Positions 13,278 to 24,063 of a stretch of 64,000 bases of DNA are shown in pieces (positions within the stretch are counted from its first letter, which is position 1; the number at the start of each line of letters is the position of its first letter). Where the stretch lies: contig CM076650.1 of assembly GCA_038496675.1 (NCBI GenBank), forward strand, positions 11,711,967 through 11,775,966. Direction: 5' to 3'. Source of the stretch: Rachycentron canadum (lineage: Eukaryota; Chordata; Actinopteri; Carangiformes; Rachycentridae). Position numbers and translations under genes: made by a program. The notes below the pieces were generated by a model. The model made no database searches. It saw only the letters and a list, made by a program, of their open reading frames with translations, and had not been told where the DNA came from.

Positions 13278-13497
13278 GCAAACAGACAGAACTGAACAAA
13301 ACACAGTTCAAGCAAAATAAACAGTCATTTATATTCTGACTTCACTGTTGAATTGTTGTGTTTTCCTCTGATTCGCTCTATTATTGATTTGTTTATGAAT
13401 TATTATTTGTTATCATCAAAATTGTGATTTTGCTTTTCACATTGAGCCACCACAGGGAAATCTCTTCAATTTGCTTTTGTGGTGTTTTACTTCATAC

Positions 13498-13654
13498 CTG
13501 ACACAGAAAGGAAGTCATCCACAGAGGTGATGTCATCCACAGCCTCAGTCAGGATGCGCACCTGCTTCTCCCACTGATCCTTGAAAACGTCCATGTTGTC
13601 TTGGGCCACCTTGCTTTGGGGGCGGGCGGCCAGGGTGAGTGCAGCGTTGATGAC
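13498..13654 (-). CDS. ctnna2: Alpha-catenin exon 3 of 5 in window (MII)
   Basis: This exon is 157 nt: 52 codons plus one base (entry phase 0, exit phase 1). It starts VINAALTLAARPQSKVAQDN and ends DDITSVDDFLSVS, equivalent to alpha-E residues about 464-515 plus the first base of the codon for E516. The aspartate of TEAVDD matches alpha-E D503, one partner in the salt-bridge network that holds the M region closed. The donor CAG|GTATGAAG is strong. The acceptor tract (CACCCTACGTACATGCCAG) is broken by purines, unlike the other four exons; a branch-point-like CTTAAT lies about 30 nt upstream. RPQSKVAQDNMDVFKDQ favours CTNNA2. Skipping this exon would shift the reading frame. Confidence 0.95.
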
Positions 13655-14042
13655 CTGGCATGTACGTAGGGTGAACAGCGCAATTAAGTGCTATACAAAT
13701 GCAAAACACATTTGCATTACTTTTTCATCAGGAGGAATGTCGAAAAAAAAAAAAAAAAGCATCCCAACAGGCACAATGGGTTCTAATGGGTTCTTATGAC
13801 TCTTTCTGACTAAAATGGAAGTGAAAATATGATTGATTCTATGTCAATATGCTCTTGGCATGAGATGTTTGGAAGATAGACGAAGGATTTTAGTTACTTA
13901 ACAACATGCAACAACACATGTTGTCCTGACATTGAATTTTCACAACTCACATTCAACCAAATATCAATGTCTTTTGATATGGGGGTCCAGCTGCCGCCAA
14001 AACCAATGATGATCATTAACCAATCTTTAACTTCTCCTATGG

Positions 14043-14078
<36 letters not shown>

Positions 14079-14468
14079 NNNNNNNNNNNNNNNNNNNNNN
14101 NNNNNNNNNNNNNNNNNNNNNNNNNNNNNNNNNNNNNNNNNNNNNNNNNNNNNNNNNNNNNNNNNNNNNNNNNNNNNNNNNNNNNNNNNNNNNNNNNNNN
14201 NNNNNNNNNNNNNNNNNNNNNNNNNNNNNNNNNNNNNNNNNNNNNNNNNNNNNNNNNNNNNNNNNNNNNNNNNNNNNNNNNNNNNNNNNNNNNNNNNNNN
14301 NNNNNNNNNNNNNNNNNNNNNNNNNNNNNNNNNNNNNNNNNNNNNNNNNNNNNNNNNNNNNNNNNNNNNNNNNNNNNNNNNNNNNNNNNNNNNNNNNNNN
14401 NNNNNNNNNNNNNNNNNNNNNNNNNNNNNNNNNNNNNNNNNNNNNNNNNNNNNNNNNNNNNNNNNNNN
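14079..14468. other. Assembly gap (390 N) inside a TA repeat
   Basis: Runs of AT dinucleotides border the unknown bases on both sides (14048-14078 and 14469-14485), so the gap is probably an unresolved TA microsatellite. The real length is unknown. Any open frame drawn through it is an artefact. Confidence 0.97.
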
Positions 14469-14628
14469 ATATATATATATATATACTGTATATATACTGG
14501 ATAGTAATTTCATTTTGATTGCTTGTCAGAGGGCAGATTGCTGTACAAGAGTGGAGTTATGAAAACAGCCCATTGCACATAAACCCTTTGCTGAGACTCA
14601 ATGAATGATAACGCTCATACCTTGTCAA

Positions 14629-15235
14629 CAGTGGCTTCAGAAATTATTCAGACACTTTATTTGCACACTTTATTGTGTTGTAAATTAAATTTTAAATGGA
14701 TAAATTTGCCATTGATGTCCATTGATCTAAGCTCACTTACAAAACTTTTTGTAGATTTATTAAAAAAAAAAAAAAAAAAAAAATCTAAACTGAAATCTCT
14801 CTTTGAGAGAAGTATTCAGATCCTTAATTCAGTACTTTGTTAAACCCCTTTAGAAGTAGTAGCTTCTTTTTCTTTCATGGATAAGTCATACAAGCTTTGC
14901 ACACCTGGATTTGGGCTGTTTTTTTGGGCAGATCCTCTTAAGCTCTCTCAGACTAGATGAGAAGCATATGTGAACTGTCATATTTAGGTCTCTCCAAAGA
15001 TATTCTATGGGATTTAAGTCGGGGGTTTGGCTGCATTTATCCTTCTCTCAGTATTGCCCTGTCTCCTTGTACGTGCTACTGAGACCCATCAGACCAAAGT
15101 TCTGTTAGTGACCATTAACTTCTTGGTCATCTGACCTGACCAAAGCCAAACTTGCCTGGGTTACACAGTTTTGCTCAATGATTAACTCTAGGAAGAGTCC
15201 TGCTGGTTCCAAAGGTCCACAACATGTCTAAAAAC
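14629..15235 (-). mobile_element. Tc1/mariner-type DNA transposon remnant, internally deleted
   Basis: The left edge starts CAGTGGCTTCAGAAATTATT, closely resembling the terminal inverted repeat of fish Tc1-like elements (CAGTGCCTTCAGAAAGTATT). Inside, collinear fragments resemble the reverse complement of a Tc1 transposase: the ATTTATTAAAAA and GTATTCAGATCC subterminal pieces, CAAGCTTTGCACACCTG, a block around 14990-15035, CCCATCAGACCAAAGTTCTG, and CTCTAGGAAGAGTCCTGCTG near 15186. The transposase would therefore be on the minus strand. At about 0.6 kb, against roughly 1.5 kb for an intact element, with no right terminal repeat and no open frame, it is a dead relic. The internal A-run (14761-14781) interrupts it. 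Confidence 0.8.
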
Positions 15236-15242
15236 ACAAAGT

Positions 15243-15570
15243 CTTAAAGGGTTATTTAACGATGGGCAAAAATGACAATCTTATCCATTTAAAATTAAAT
15301 CTACAACCTGATAAAATGTGAAAAAGGGAGGGTCCATATAGTTTCTAAAGCCACTACATTTCGATTTGGTTTCGGTCTGTGTCAGTCTGTTAATCCAAAT
15401 AAATGGGAAGCAGCAGCAGCAGCAGAGCCTGCATCCTTTCTTGGTGGCCATCAGTGTACACAGTTTATGCTGTTGGCTGTTAGAAGCTGGTACCACCGAA
15501 AAGCTTCGTCGTGAGTAAAACAAAGCATTTTACCTGTACCACCTGTGCAGTGACATAAGAAAAATATATT
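15243..15570. repeat. Candidate degenerate interspersed repeat next to Tc1 remnant
   Basis: This block begins TTAAAGGGTTATTTAACGA and directly abuts the Tc1 remnant. The start resembles a common fish repeat motif (AAAGGGTTAGTTCACCC), and later parts such as GTACCACCTGTGCAGTGACA look repeat-like to me from memory. It contains a short AGC triplet run at 15412-15426. No inverted termini or coding remnants are visible. Boundaries are approximate, and it could be unique intron. Confidence 0.3.
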
Positions 15571-15798
15571 ATATTATAGAATGTTATAGAATATTAGCAG
15601 ACTTAAAGGGAATTGACAGTAACATGCATTACAAAAAATGTTATTGTCATCTGTTTTTTACAGCTATTCTTTGGAATATGTATTATTTGGAAATAAAATA
15701 CATAATTTAAACGTGAGTATTTTTTTAGGTGAGCAAATCCTGCTGATAAGTTTTTCTTTCTAAAGAGACACTGTCATCAGGATATGTTAGTTTCTGAG

Positions 15799-15827
15799 GC
15801 TGCTGCTGTTGTTGTTGTTGTTGTTGG
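15799..15827. repeat. GCT/GTT triplet microsatellite
   Basis: Two to three GCT units pass into five or more GTT units, followed by a short GT-rich stretch to about 15850. Confidence 0.9.
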
Positions 15828-15891
15828 TGTTTGTGTGTGTGCGTGTGTGAAGATAAGGGGCTGTTAAGTCTCTCTGTCTTGCTCTTAAAGA

Positions 15892-16088
15892 TTATTTTAT
15901 TTGATAGTTCTACTTTATTTGATACTTTATTTGATTATTTATTTGACAAAGTAGGGAGGGAAAGAATCATGAGGGTGGGGATGAAGGGAAAGAATTGCAG
16001 CAAAGGGCCCAGGCTAGATTCAAACCCTGACTGAGTCCTGCCATTTCCTACACGCTCTATCAGATGAGCTACTGGAGCCCCCCCCCGG
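15892..16088 (-). mobile_element. tRNA-derived SINE
   Basis: Read on the minus strand, it starts with a tRNA-like head carrying an A-box (TAGCTCATCTG, 16061-16071) in the context TAGCTCATCTGATAGAGCG, and a B-box (GGGTTTGAATC, 16017-16027) at tRNA-like spacing. These are the internal RNA polymerase III promoter elements. A body follows with CTGGGCCCTTTGCTGCAATT, typical of widespread fish tRNA-SINEs, then a tail of repeated ATCAAATAAAG-like units (15892-15947). The head-body-tail order supports a retroposed SINE, not a functional tRNA: the anticodon arm is not convincing and no cloverleaf closes. The insertion is antisense-neutral, that is, on the same strand as the host gene. Confidence 0.8.
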
Positions 16089-16555
16089 AAATACACCGTT
16101 TGTTACACCTCACCCTTGTTCCTTCTTCTCCAGTCACAAAGTCTGTGTCTATTGTGGTTTTCAATCTGTCTGTGTTGAGGTATCAGAAGAGGGTTACTGC
16201 CTAGATTTTTAAGTAAGTGAGTCTCAGGAGGTGTGCACGGTGGGGCCTGCACATTAGTTCCTGAATAGTAAATTCTGCCTCCCTTCTCCATTTCTGTTGT
16301 CCATTACTACGGTGGGTCCTCTGTGAATAACCGTGGAAACAATGGATCGATTTTAACATAGTCCTTTGCTTGCATGAAAAAGCACTACAAGGTCCTCCTA
16401 CACATTACTCATAGAATTTCCTCCCAGTCTACCCACTATGAGTCTTCCTCTGTCAAAGTATCTAAAGATACTGCTTTGAGCTGAATATAAGAGTTAATAA
16501 TACTTGTATAAAAACTGTTTCATTATGGGATGAAAGCATTTTTTTCAGTTGTCAC

Positions 16556-16648
16556 CTGTGGACATAGGCTGTCGATTTGGGTGGCAGCCATACGAACCAA
16601 CTTCACACCCTCTTCATTGTTGGAGATGGAGCAAGCCAGGTTGGCCAC
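16556..16648 (-). CDS. ctnna2: Alpha-catenin exon 2 of 5 in window (MII)
   Basis: This short exon is 93 nt, 31 codons, frame 0 at both ends. It encodes VANLACSISNNEEGVKLVRM followed by AATQIDSLCPQ, equivalent to alpha-E residues about 433-463, a helical part of MII. The acceptor is a good pyrimidine tract (TTTCTTTCTCTGTTCAG), and the donor is CACAG|GTGACA. ATQIDSLCPQ favours CTNNA2; CTNNA1 has ASQLEALCPQ at this position. The exon lies between repeat-rich sequence on both sides: a SINE about 0.5 kb to the left and a candidate repeat 0.25 kb to the right. It is too short to appear as a stand-alone open reading frame and was found by matching the protein. Confidence 0.95.
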
Positions 16649-16914
16649 CTGAACAGAGAAAGAAAACACATGATGCTTATAACAAACTGAATGCTTTTTA
16701 ACTGAAAGTCAAAAGTTCTCATCTGTCTGACTCCACACTGAAAACGATAGCATAATATTTTTTCAGGTCTTTCTCAAACAGTGTTCACCTGTCCATATGC
16801 ACATTGAAACAGAAATTGGAAGCCAGCAGTCTGACATCAAATCAAGTGGGCATGTACCAAGGTTACACGCTTTTTAGTAAAAAATTCCCTGTTGGCCGAG
16901 TGTCCCTTCTCTAC

Positions 16915-17525
16915 AGTTCAACAAAGAAATGGGGTGTAATTTTGTACTAAGAAGACTTTGGTTCAAATTTGGTAGATACCCACTTGTCTAATTCTGACAG
17001 CTGAAGCCTCACATCAGCTCCAGCTGAAGGTTATAATAAATTTTCCACTGGAGGGGTACAGTAGATTTTATTCCCCATCACTTACATTATAACTCTACAA
17101 GGAGAAGTTCACAGTCAGTATGGAGAGAAAAAACGACAGCGACCAAAACTGGTTCATTGTCCATATGGGAGTGTAAGTGTATTTATTTTAAGACATGTTT
17201 TAAAATGTAAAACACGTAAGGCAACGATAGTGTGATAAAATGCAGAAAATAATGTAACCGTATAACAACAAGCAATGCTTGTAATTCGACTGATGAGACC
17301 CAATCAGGAGGCGAACGCGGGTGCCTGTGTCCAAACGTCTCAGTTTGTGTCCACCCAGACTACAGGGGCTCGGAAACTCCAGTGTAGTTTGGACACCAGG
17401 TATAAATGTAGCAAAAGTTTTAAACATAAAAGTTATCACTGTAGATGCACTTGGTAGCGTTAAATGTGTAAATGTGCACAGTACAACACATAGATGCTTG
17501 GCATGTCCAACAGGTTATGTGTAGG
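16915..17525. repeat. Candidate unclassified interspersed repeat
   Basis: This is a moderately GC-balanced block standing out from the AT-rich intron. It includes GCCTCACATCAGCTCCAGCT, CCATATGGGAGTGTAAGT, and an imperfect hairpin at about 17349-17396 whose arms are GTGTCCA...ACTACA and TGTAGTTTGGACAC. The phrasing resembles fish interspersed repeats I recall, but I cannot name the family. Two overlapping short open frames in it lack domains. Confidence 0.35.
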
Positions 17526-18078
17526 AACTGTTTATTGTTTATTGCAGTTATATTACTACAGAGGGTATGCATTTCAAAAATGATAGTGACACAGCAAAGT
17601 GACATAGCACAAGCTGGAATATTGTGCTCAGGTGCAGCAAGGTAATTGGATTCATTCTGATCTAAAACGGCAGGTTCACGCAATATATATACAGGAAGCT
17701 AAGCTCATTAGGTTGATATTTCCAGCATGACTGATGCGTGATAAGCATACCTGAACCATTATGGGAATTGGTGGTGCAAGGAGGTGCTTTATTGTATAAT
17801 TAAGGCACCAGATGTTTTCTTTTTTTAAGTCTGAATCAACACAGTTTGATTTATGTCTGTCTTTATACTAAGGTACGATTCCTTAAAAACATGTTTCCAA
17901 TGTGAATCATTCACAGGAGACACATGATTTGATACAGAGCTGTACGAATATCTTCGAAAATGCGTCTGTCCACTATAAATTTGTAAAGCAAATTACATTT
18001 GATTAATGTCATTTTGAGATTATGCGCTTGGGTATCTGTATGCAGAGAACACTGGTTGAATAATTTTAAAAAAAGCTA

Positions 18079-18079
<1 letters not shown>

Positions 18080-18145
<66 letters not shown>
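18080..18145. repeat. CA microsatellite, about 32 units
   Basis: A perfect AC dinucleotide array. It gives spurious Cys-Val translations on the minus strand. Confidence 0.97.
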
Positions 18146-18148
<3 letters not shown>

Positions 18149-20018
18149 TGTTGTTTTACCACATGAAATATGATGATATTTCCCCAAAGTATCACTATAT
18201 TGCACAGTTAATTTTCATAACTTCAAACTCTATATAATCTAATACCATCTTTAAGTAAATCAGATTTCAGCATGAGCCCAGGCTTTGAAACTGAGCTAAA
18301 CAGACACATGCCTGTTGGCAGCAAAAGGTGCCAGTCTGTATTAGCACTTCTAGTGCTCACATGTCACTGTTTGAGGCAAATTGAGGTAAATCAAATTTGT
18401 GTTAGAGGACTCTTGCTTAGAGCTCCATCTCTTTACTCATGACAGCAATGAGCACATTGATGGATTGCAGTCCTTTATGTGAAGCAGTGTGTGTGTGTGT
18501 GTGCGTGCGCGTGCGTGCTAGAGAGAAACACAGAGTGTGATGAGAGTCTGTGTTCCACATGAACATGAGTGGCTGCTCACAGAGGATTTGTTTGAAAAAA
18601 AGAAAAAAAAAATACAAAGCATGATTTAAAGGACAATTCCAGCATTCGCTGTTTTACATTACTGTAAAGTATAAAGATAATTTACCAGAAGCTTTATTAT
18701 AGTGTGTCATATTAGCATGTCTCTCCTTATCCTTGAAAATTAAATTTGACATGAATGCTGGGTTGTTTTGTTTTTACAATAAACTTCCAGTAAAGAAAAG
18801 GTTGGCCTATTTAAAACACTGTTGCTTAAAATTTAATTATATTTCCTTTTCACTTTAATGGACTAAAGCTTGGGAAGTAATCCTGCTTTGGGTTTTCTCT
18901 TGGTTTCTGACATCTTATGGTTGTATTAGCAAATAAAAACTCTCTTGTCTTGTCCCTCCTGAATACACACCTACTTTGAGAATGTTCATTGATATTTCTG
19001 TACTAATACGTCTCTTTGTAGGATTAAACTGAAATCACGCTGAAAATCTACATGAATAACAAACCCTTTATGTGCCATTTGCTTCATCTCCATGTAGCAG
19101 GATTTCAGTTTTCTATTTTGCTGTTTTTCCTATGATAGAATAATTGCAATACCTGACTCTTCTCTTTTTGCCTCCTCCTTATTCATATGCTCAGTTCTCT
19201 TTCTGTGGTACTGCTCTGGCCCTCAGTGGCCTTCTGACTGCTGCAGTGGGCCCATGTGAGGCAAAGGGGCAGAGGGCTTTCTGGAGGCTGGAAACATGCC
19301 CAACAGACACACTCCCACTCCCTCTTACCCAACACACAGAGCTGGACCAGGGCCAACTCTCCAACCTCCAGCCAAAACTACTAATTGCAATTATCTAAGG
19401 AAGTGCTTCTCCTTTGAGGTTTTTTTTTTTTTTTTTCCCAAAGAGGGAAGGTAAAAACCAAGACAGAAGGTTTGAGACTATACCACACAAGCCCAATGCT
19501 GATACAGTCAAGGATGTTGGAACAGAATATGCAATTCAAAGAAGTGTGTGTGAGTGTGCACACTTGTGAGTGTGTGTGTTGTGTGTGAGAGAGTGAGAGT
19601 GAGAGAGAGAGAAAGGGAGCAATAGAGAGAAAGCCTTGCTGAATGCCCATTCTTCATTTTAGCCTTGAACAAAGAACTATCGATTTTGTCCTTTTCCTCT
19701 GCCCTGGATAATCACTTCAATTCTAATTTGATGAAGGTTTCCACTGCAGTTGGAAAGATGGGCATTCTCGTGTATGCTATCTAAATCACCTAAATGGAGC
19801 TGAGTAACTGAAAATAGATCTGATAGTGTCATTTTCTCCCATTTTTTAGGCAGAGGGTTGTTACTGAGAACCTCAAATCTGTCATCGGGAAGCACTGATG
19901 ATAGTAATACATTTAATAACTATGCACTCGCTCTTTATTGCTATTTAGCAGTGTCTGCGTACAATGCACATAATCATTTCATCTCTATGTTATCTCATGA
20001 AACTCCACTTGTTATTGA

Positions 20019-20055
20019 TATGTGTATGTATATACATATATATATATATATATGT

Positions 20056-20092
<37 letters not shown>
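20019..20092. repeat. Compound TA/TG microsatellite
   Basis: TATG/TATA steps followed by a long TG run. Confidence 0.95.
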
Positions 20093-20094
<2 letters not shown>

Positions 20095-20630
20095 GTAAAA
20101 AATATTTTCACTTTTTGATAAATTTCCTTTTTCTTTCCTTTAAAAAAAATCTTTGATTGTTCGTGATGGAGCAGTTTTCAATAAGTGAGTGCACCCAAAG
20201 AACTGAGCCAGAAGAAGACTGCCCTTGCTTTGCTCAGGACAGTCAGTGCCCCCTTAAACCATGCTGTCTCTACAGCCATTTCCAGTAGCATCACCACACA
20301 AATCACTACCCTTCCAGTTACTAACTTTCAAGAACGACTAATAGAGCCTGTGTCAGCCAGGAAGCTGAGCACAACAGCTTCGCCAGAGGAAGAAGCGGGA
20401 AAGAGACCCGAAAGGAAGACGAAGCAATCAGTGGGGTTGACATTTTATGTGATCTAAGATGGAAGCACTTTTTTCTATTAAAGGACTGTCATCTGGATGT
20501 TTACTTCTTGCGTGGATTGGTGTTAACAAGGGGTTTATTGACATGGGCTAAAGGGCTATCTTTTATCCCTTTCAAATCGACAAAACCAACAGAATCTTTC
20601 ACAGCTCTTTTTGCCTCACTCCCACATATG

Positions 20631-20729
20631 CACACACATGAGCTCTGACAGACACACACAACCACACAGATGCAGACACACACGCACACACACGCACACA
20701 CACACGCACACACGCACACACGCACACAC

Positions 20730-20776
<47 letters not shown>

Positions 20777-20777
20777 G
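20631..20777. repeat. Interrupted CA microsatellite with CG steps
   Basis: A CA array repeatedly interrupted by GCAC units, about 145 bp long. The interruptions suggest an old array. Confidence 0.95.
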
Positions 20778-21187
20778 AGTGAATAAATCAGTCTGTCAAC
20801 ATAGATGGAGCAGAACACGTAACAGGGGAATACAGTATGCAGACTGTGAAACAATTACAGGCCTGCCCTCACAGGAGTACTTCTATTTGTTTCAGTCATG
20901 AGCTGTCAGCTCCCAGTGGTGACACCTGTATATCCTATGCATAGACTAGAGGTGACAGAAACAGGTTAAGGTGCATGACATTAGGTAACACCAGATGTCA
21001 AGCTTGTGTGAGGTTCAGGTCTACAGGGGATATCAAGCAGCAGGAGCTGACGACCTGCTGCGACTGACTAAGAACCACGCCTTTGAAAATCAATCCCCGT
21101 TAAGGAGTGAAGAGCGTATTGCCTCAGGAAGAATGCCCACCGGGCTTGCAACAACATCAAAAGGCATGCCAGACCTTGCAGCATATT

Positions 21188-21204
21188 AAAAAAAAAAAAA
21201 AAAA
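21188..21204. repeat. Poly(A) run of 17
   Basis: Uninterrupted A-run immediately after the stop codon of a 64-codon open frame at 20995-21189. It could be a retroposon tail or chance. Confidence 0.9.
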
Positions 21205-23623
21205 GTGTTAAATAACAAGAACAAAAGCAACAGATTTCCCAACATGTTCGCCATGATAATGTCCTACACTTAGATCTTGTTACAGATTAAGGCAGCTCTT
21301 GATTGGTGGATATCCAACTTTTAAAACAACTAATTTAACATCATCACCTGTAGAAGATAATCAAACAGACTACTCTTTCTTTATCTTGTATGGTCAGGTT
21401 ACAACATGATCCGAAATTAGTGAATGGCTTTGTGAGTCATTTTGATTACAGATTGCTGTTTAATTGCTCCCACTGCTACCTTTTTTCCATCTTTCCACCC
21501 ACCCTTGCCTGAGAGACAAAGTGGACCTAAATTGCGAGTGACTCTAATGCACTTAGGGGTTCTCTCTACACTTCCTAGCTCAGAATGGAAATGAGTTTAA
21601 GTCACTGTTTACTAATTGACAGGTCCACTAATATGTGTCTGACTGGGATTCAATCCTACACTCCTCCTCACACACTGTCTCCCTGTGAAACCCTAGTTCA
21701 TCAACTCCACGCATACAGAAGCAGTTGCCGGTACGAATGTAAACACACACAGACACAAAGAATGACTCTCCTCACTTCACGCCCAAAGCTTTGAGATAAA
21801 AGTAGCTATATAATAATAGCCCAAAATAGTATAGTATTCACCCGCTAGTGAACAATGAGGGATGGAAAGAGGATTAAAAATAAGTTGGGGTTGTGAATAG
21901 GTTTATGTGAATCAGAGGCTATATAGTGCATGCAAGATCACAATGTTGATTAATGACAAGAAAAAAAAAAGAATTGTTAGGTCACCTTAAGAAATATAAG
22001 AATAGGAAAGAATAAGAAAAGGCAGGTTTGCTATTGTGCAATCCAGCCAATGTTTTTGTTTTTTTTCCCATTAGAAAACTGCTTTAAATTGTCATTTCAT
22101 TTAAAGTACACCCAGTACACACAGGATTTTCTTAGATTCTGTGCTGCTCAACTGTAAGTGGCTAAGGTGTTTAAAAAAATAATGTTAGGACATCCACAGA
22201 GGCCCTCTGGTAGCAACATGGAAGTTCAGTGACCCAATTCCATATGGTCAATGAATCCTTAACAAAGCTTCTTCTAGGTCAGCTCCAGCGATTGTACACA
22301 TCCCCTTTGACCAAACCTTTACACCAGGAACATGTAGAGGAGCGTGTCACTGATGTGGGGCTGTACACTGGGTGTAAGCTGGAAGTCAGGAGGAAATGAC
22401 ACAGTCTGCTCTGTAGTGCACTGATTAGAGTTACGTCTCATGACTTTCTTACACTGAAAAATGACTCCCGCATTAATTACCCTGTAATGTGTTTAACGCT
22501 CCTCCTCAGTGTGTTAGATGATTAAGCCTGGTTTTTGACAGCACTACTTTTAATAGAGTGCTGCTGGCTTTGGCTTCTGTCCTCGACTTTGCGTTCACTG
22601 CATGCAGAGTTAAACCTTGTATTTACTATTACTTTGGTCTTTTCATTTCATGATCAATGCCATCTGCGGCATGTGAAGTGTGTACATCAACCGTGCAGAT
22701 CAAATAATTTTGTTAAAAAGAAAAACAAAAGTTCAATCGATCTTCAATCCAACTACAGAAACGATTTTGACAATGCTGATACATCTAGAACTATATAACT
22801 CCCATTCACCAAGATAAACCCTGAAATTTCTAGGTTAAAAAATAAGCTATCTGACATGCTTCTTGGTTCTTAGAGAGAGTCTAGGGGTATTAAATCATAC
22901 CATATTTTAGCATATTTAGCTTATTTCACAAAGAAATGATGACCTCATGAATATGCAGCAAATAAATGAATAACGTGTAACTCCATCTAGGTTTTAAATG
23001 GCTTGGTTGCTTTGCTTTTCTTTTGCTTAAATTTCACATTTATTTGAAGTCTTGCACGATTTACTGCCTGAATCTGATTGGCTATACTTCCTTTTACATA
23101 GTGAACTGGAATCATAAACGTTTATGTAGTTTGTCTGCTTCTCTGCTTTGCAGCCATTTGTAATAATAAAACATTGCTACTCATTTGAATACAATGTTCC
23201 AATGCTACTACTAGAAGCTGATGGCAACTTTTAGTTCCATGAACAAGTAATATAAGGTAATGATCACTGATGATTTATTACGATACAGTTTTCACTTTGA
23301 ATAATTTTTTCTTTTCTTTTCTTTACAGAAAACAGAGAAGCCTTTGTGCTCACATCATGGTCTCCTTGAAAACCATGACTGAGCTTGCATGACAGGCTGA
23401 CAGGGACAGGGTGATTTACAGTGGTCGTTTCTCCAGAGCTGCAGCTGAGGTTCAGGTTTTGCACTGTGGCTGGCTTCTCGATAAATATGATAATTTGCTG
23501 CAGGTTGCTGGGGAGGGGAAGCAGCTCTGCTAGCAGGGAGAGGTTGGAATCGTACATGAGACAACAGCAGGGGCCGATGACAACACAGTTCAGACAAGAA
23601 CAGACATATGCACATGGCCACAA

Positions 23624-23674
23624 ATGCACGCGTGCACACACACACGCACACACACACGCACACACACACACACA
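23624..23674. repeat. CA/CG microsatellite
   Basis: CACGCGTGCACACA followed by CA units with two CG interruptions. Confidence 0.93.
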
Positions 23675-24021
23675 ACATTAAAGGAGAGGGGAGGAACCTG
23701 ATGTAATAGAGAAGAAGATGCAGGCAATCTGTTTGCACCACTCGGCACTTTGCTTCTTTGCCCCTTTATGACGCTAAATGTCAAAGACTACTTAATTCTT
23801 TCAGTGACCACATACACAGAGGCCTCAAAATATGACTTATTTACATTGGAATATGAATGCTTAAATGAAGGCCATAGACAGAGAGGATGGGCACCTAGAG
23901 AATAATATCCACAATATAAAATTTTATTGAGCTCAACAAGGGACACACAGAGGTAATTGAAAGCAATATAAACAAATCATAAAGTTAGCTGGACAGAACT
24001 GACTTGGGACAAGGATATACT

Positions 24022-24063
24022 ATATGTGTGCATATGTGTGTGCGTGTGTGTGTGTATGTGTGT
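24022..24063. repeat. TG microsatellite, imperfect
   Basis: TATGTG, CATATG and TGCGTG units leading into a TG run. Confidence 0.9.

Larger units (their letters stand above)
12838..13497 (-). other. Intron between exons 13498-13654 and 12637-12837
   Basis: This is a compact 660-bp intron, phase 1, with GTATGA at the donor and CTCCTCAG at the acceptor. Its middle is a TA microsatellite (13152-13184) followed by more TA-rich sequence, then two tandem copies of a 29-31 bp unit (13218-13277). Nothing else is evident. Confidence 0.9.
13655..16555 (-). other. Repeat-filled intron between exons 16556-16648 and 13498-13654
   Basis: The nominal length is 2,901 bp, including 390 unknown bases, so the true length is uncertain. 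From right to left on the plus-strand map it carries a tRNA-derived SINE (15892-16088), a GTT/GCT microsatellite, a candidate further repeat (about 15243-15570), a Tc1/mariner remnant (14629-15235), a TA repeat with an assembly gap (14048-14485) and an A-run (13743-13758). No additional exon is seen. Confidence 0.9.

Noticed and set aside
13967..14518. Open frames spanning the unknown bases at 14079-14468
   Set aside because: Drawn through an assembly gap in a TA repeat; no coding evidence.
16010..16088. A functional tRNA gene
   Set aside because: A- and B-boxes are present, but the arms do not close into a cloverleaf and a SINE body and tail follow, so it is called a SINE.
20185..20457. 90-codon Ser/Thr-rich plus-strand frame
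   Set aside because: No domain, splice context or relation to a gene; short enough to be chance.
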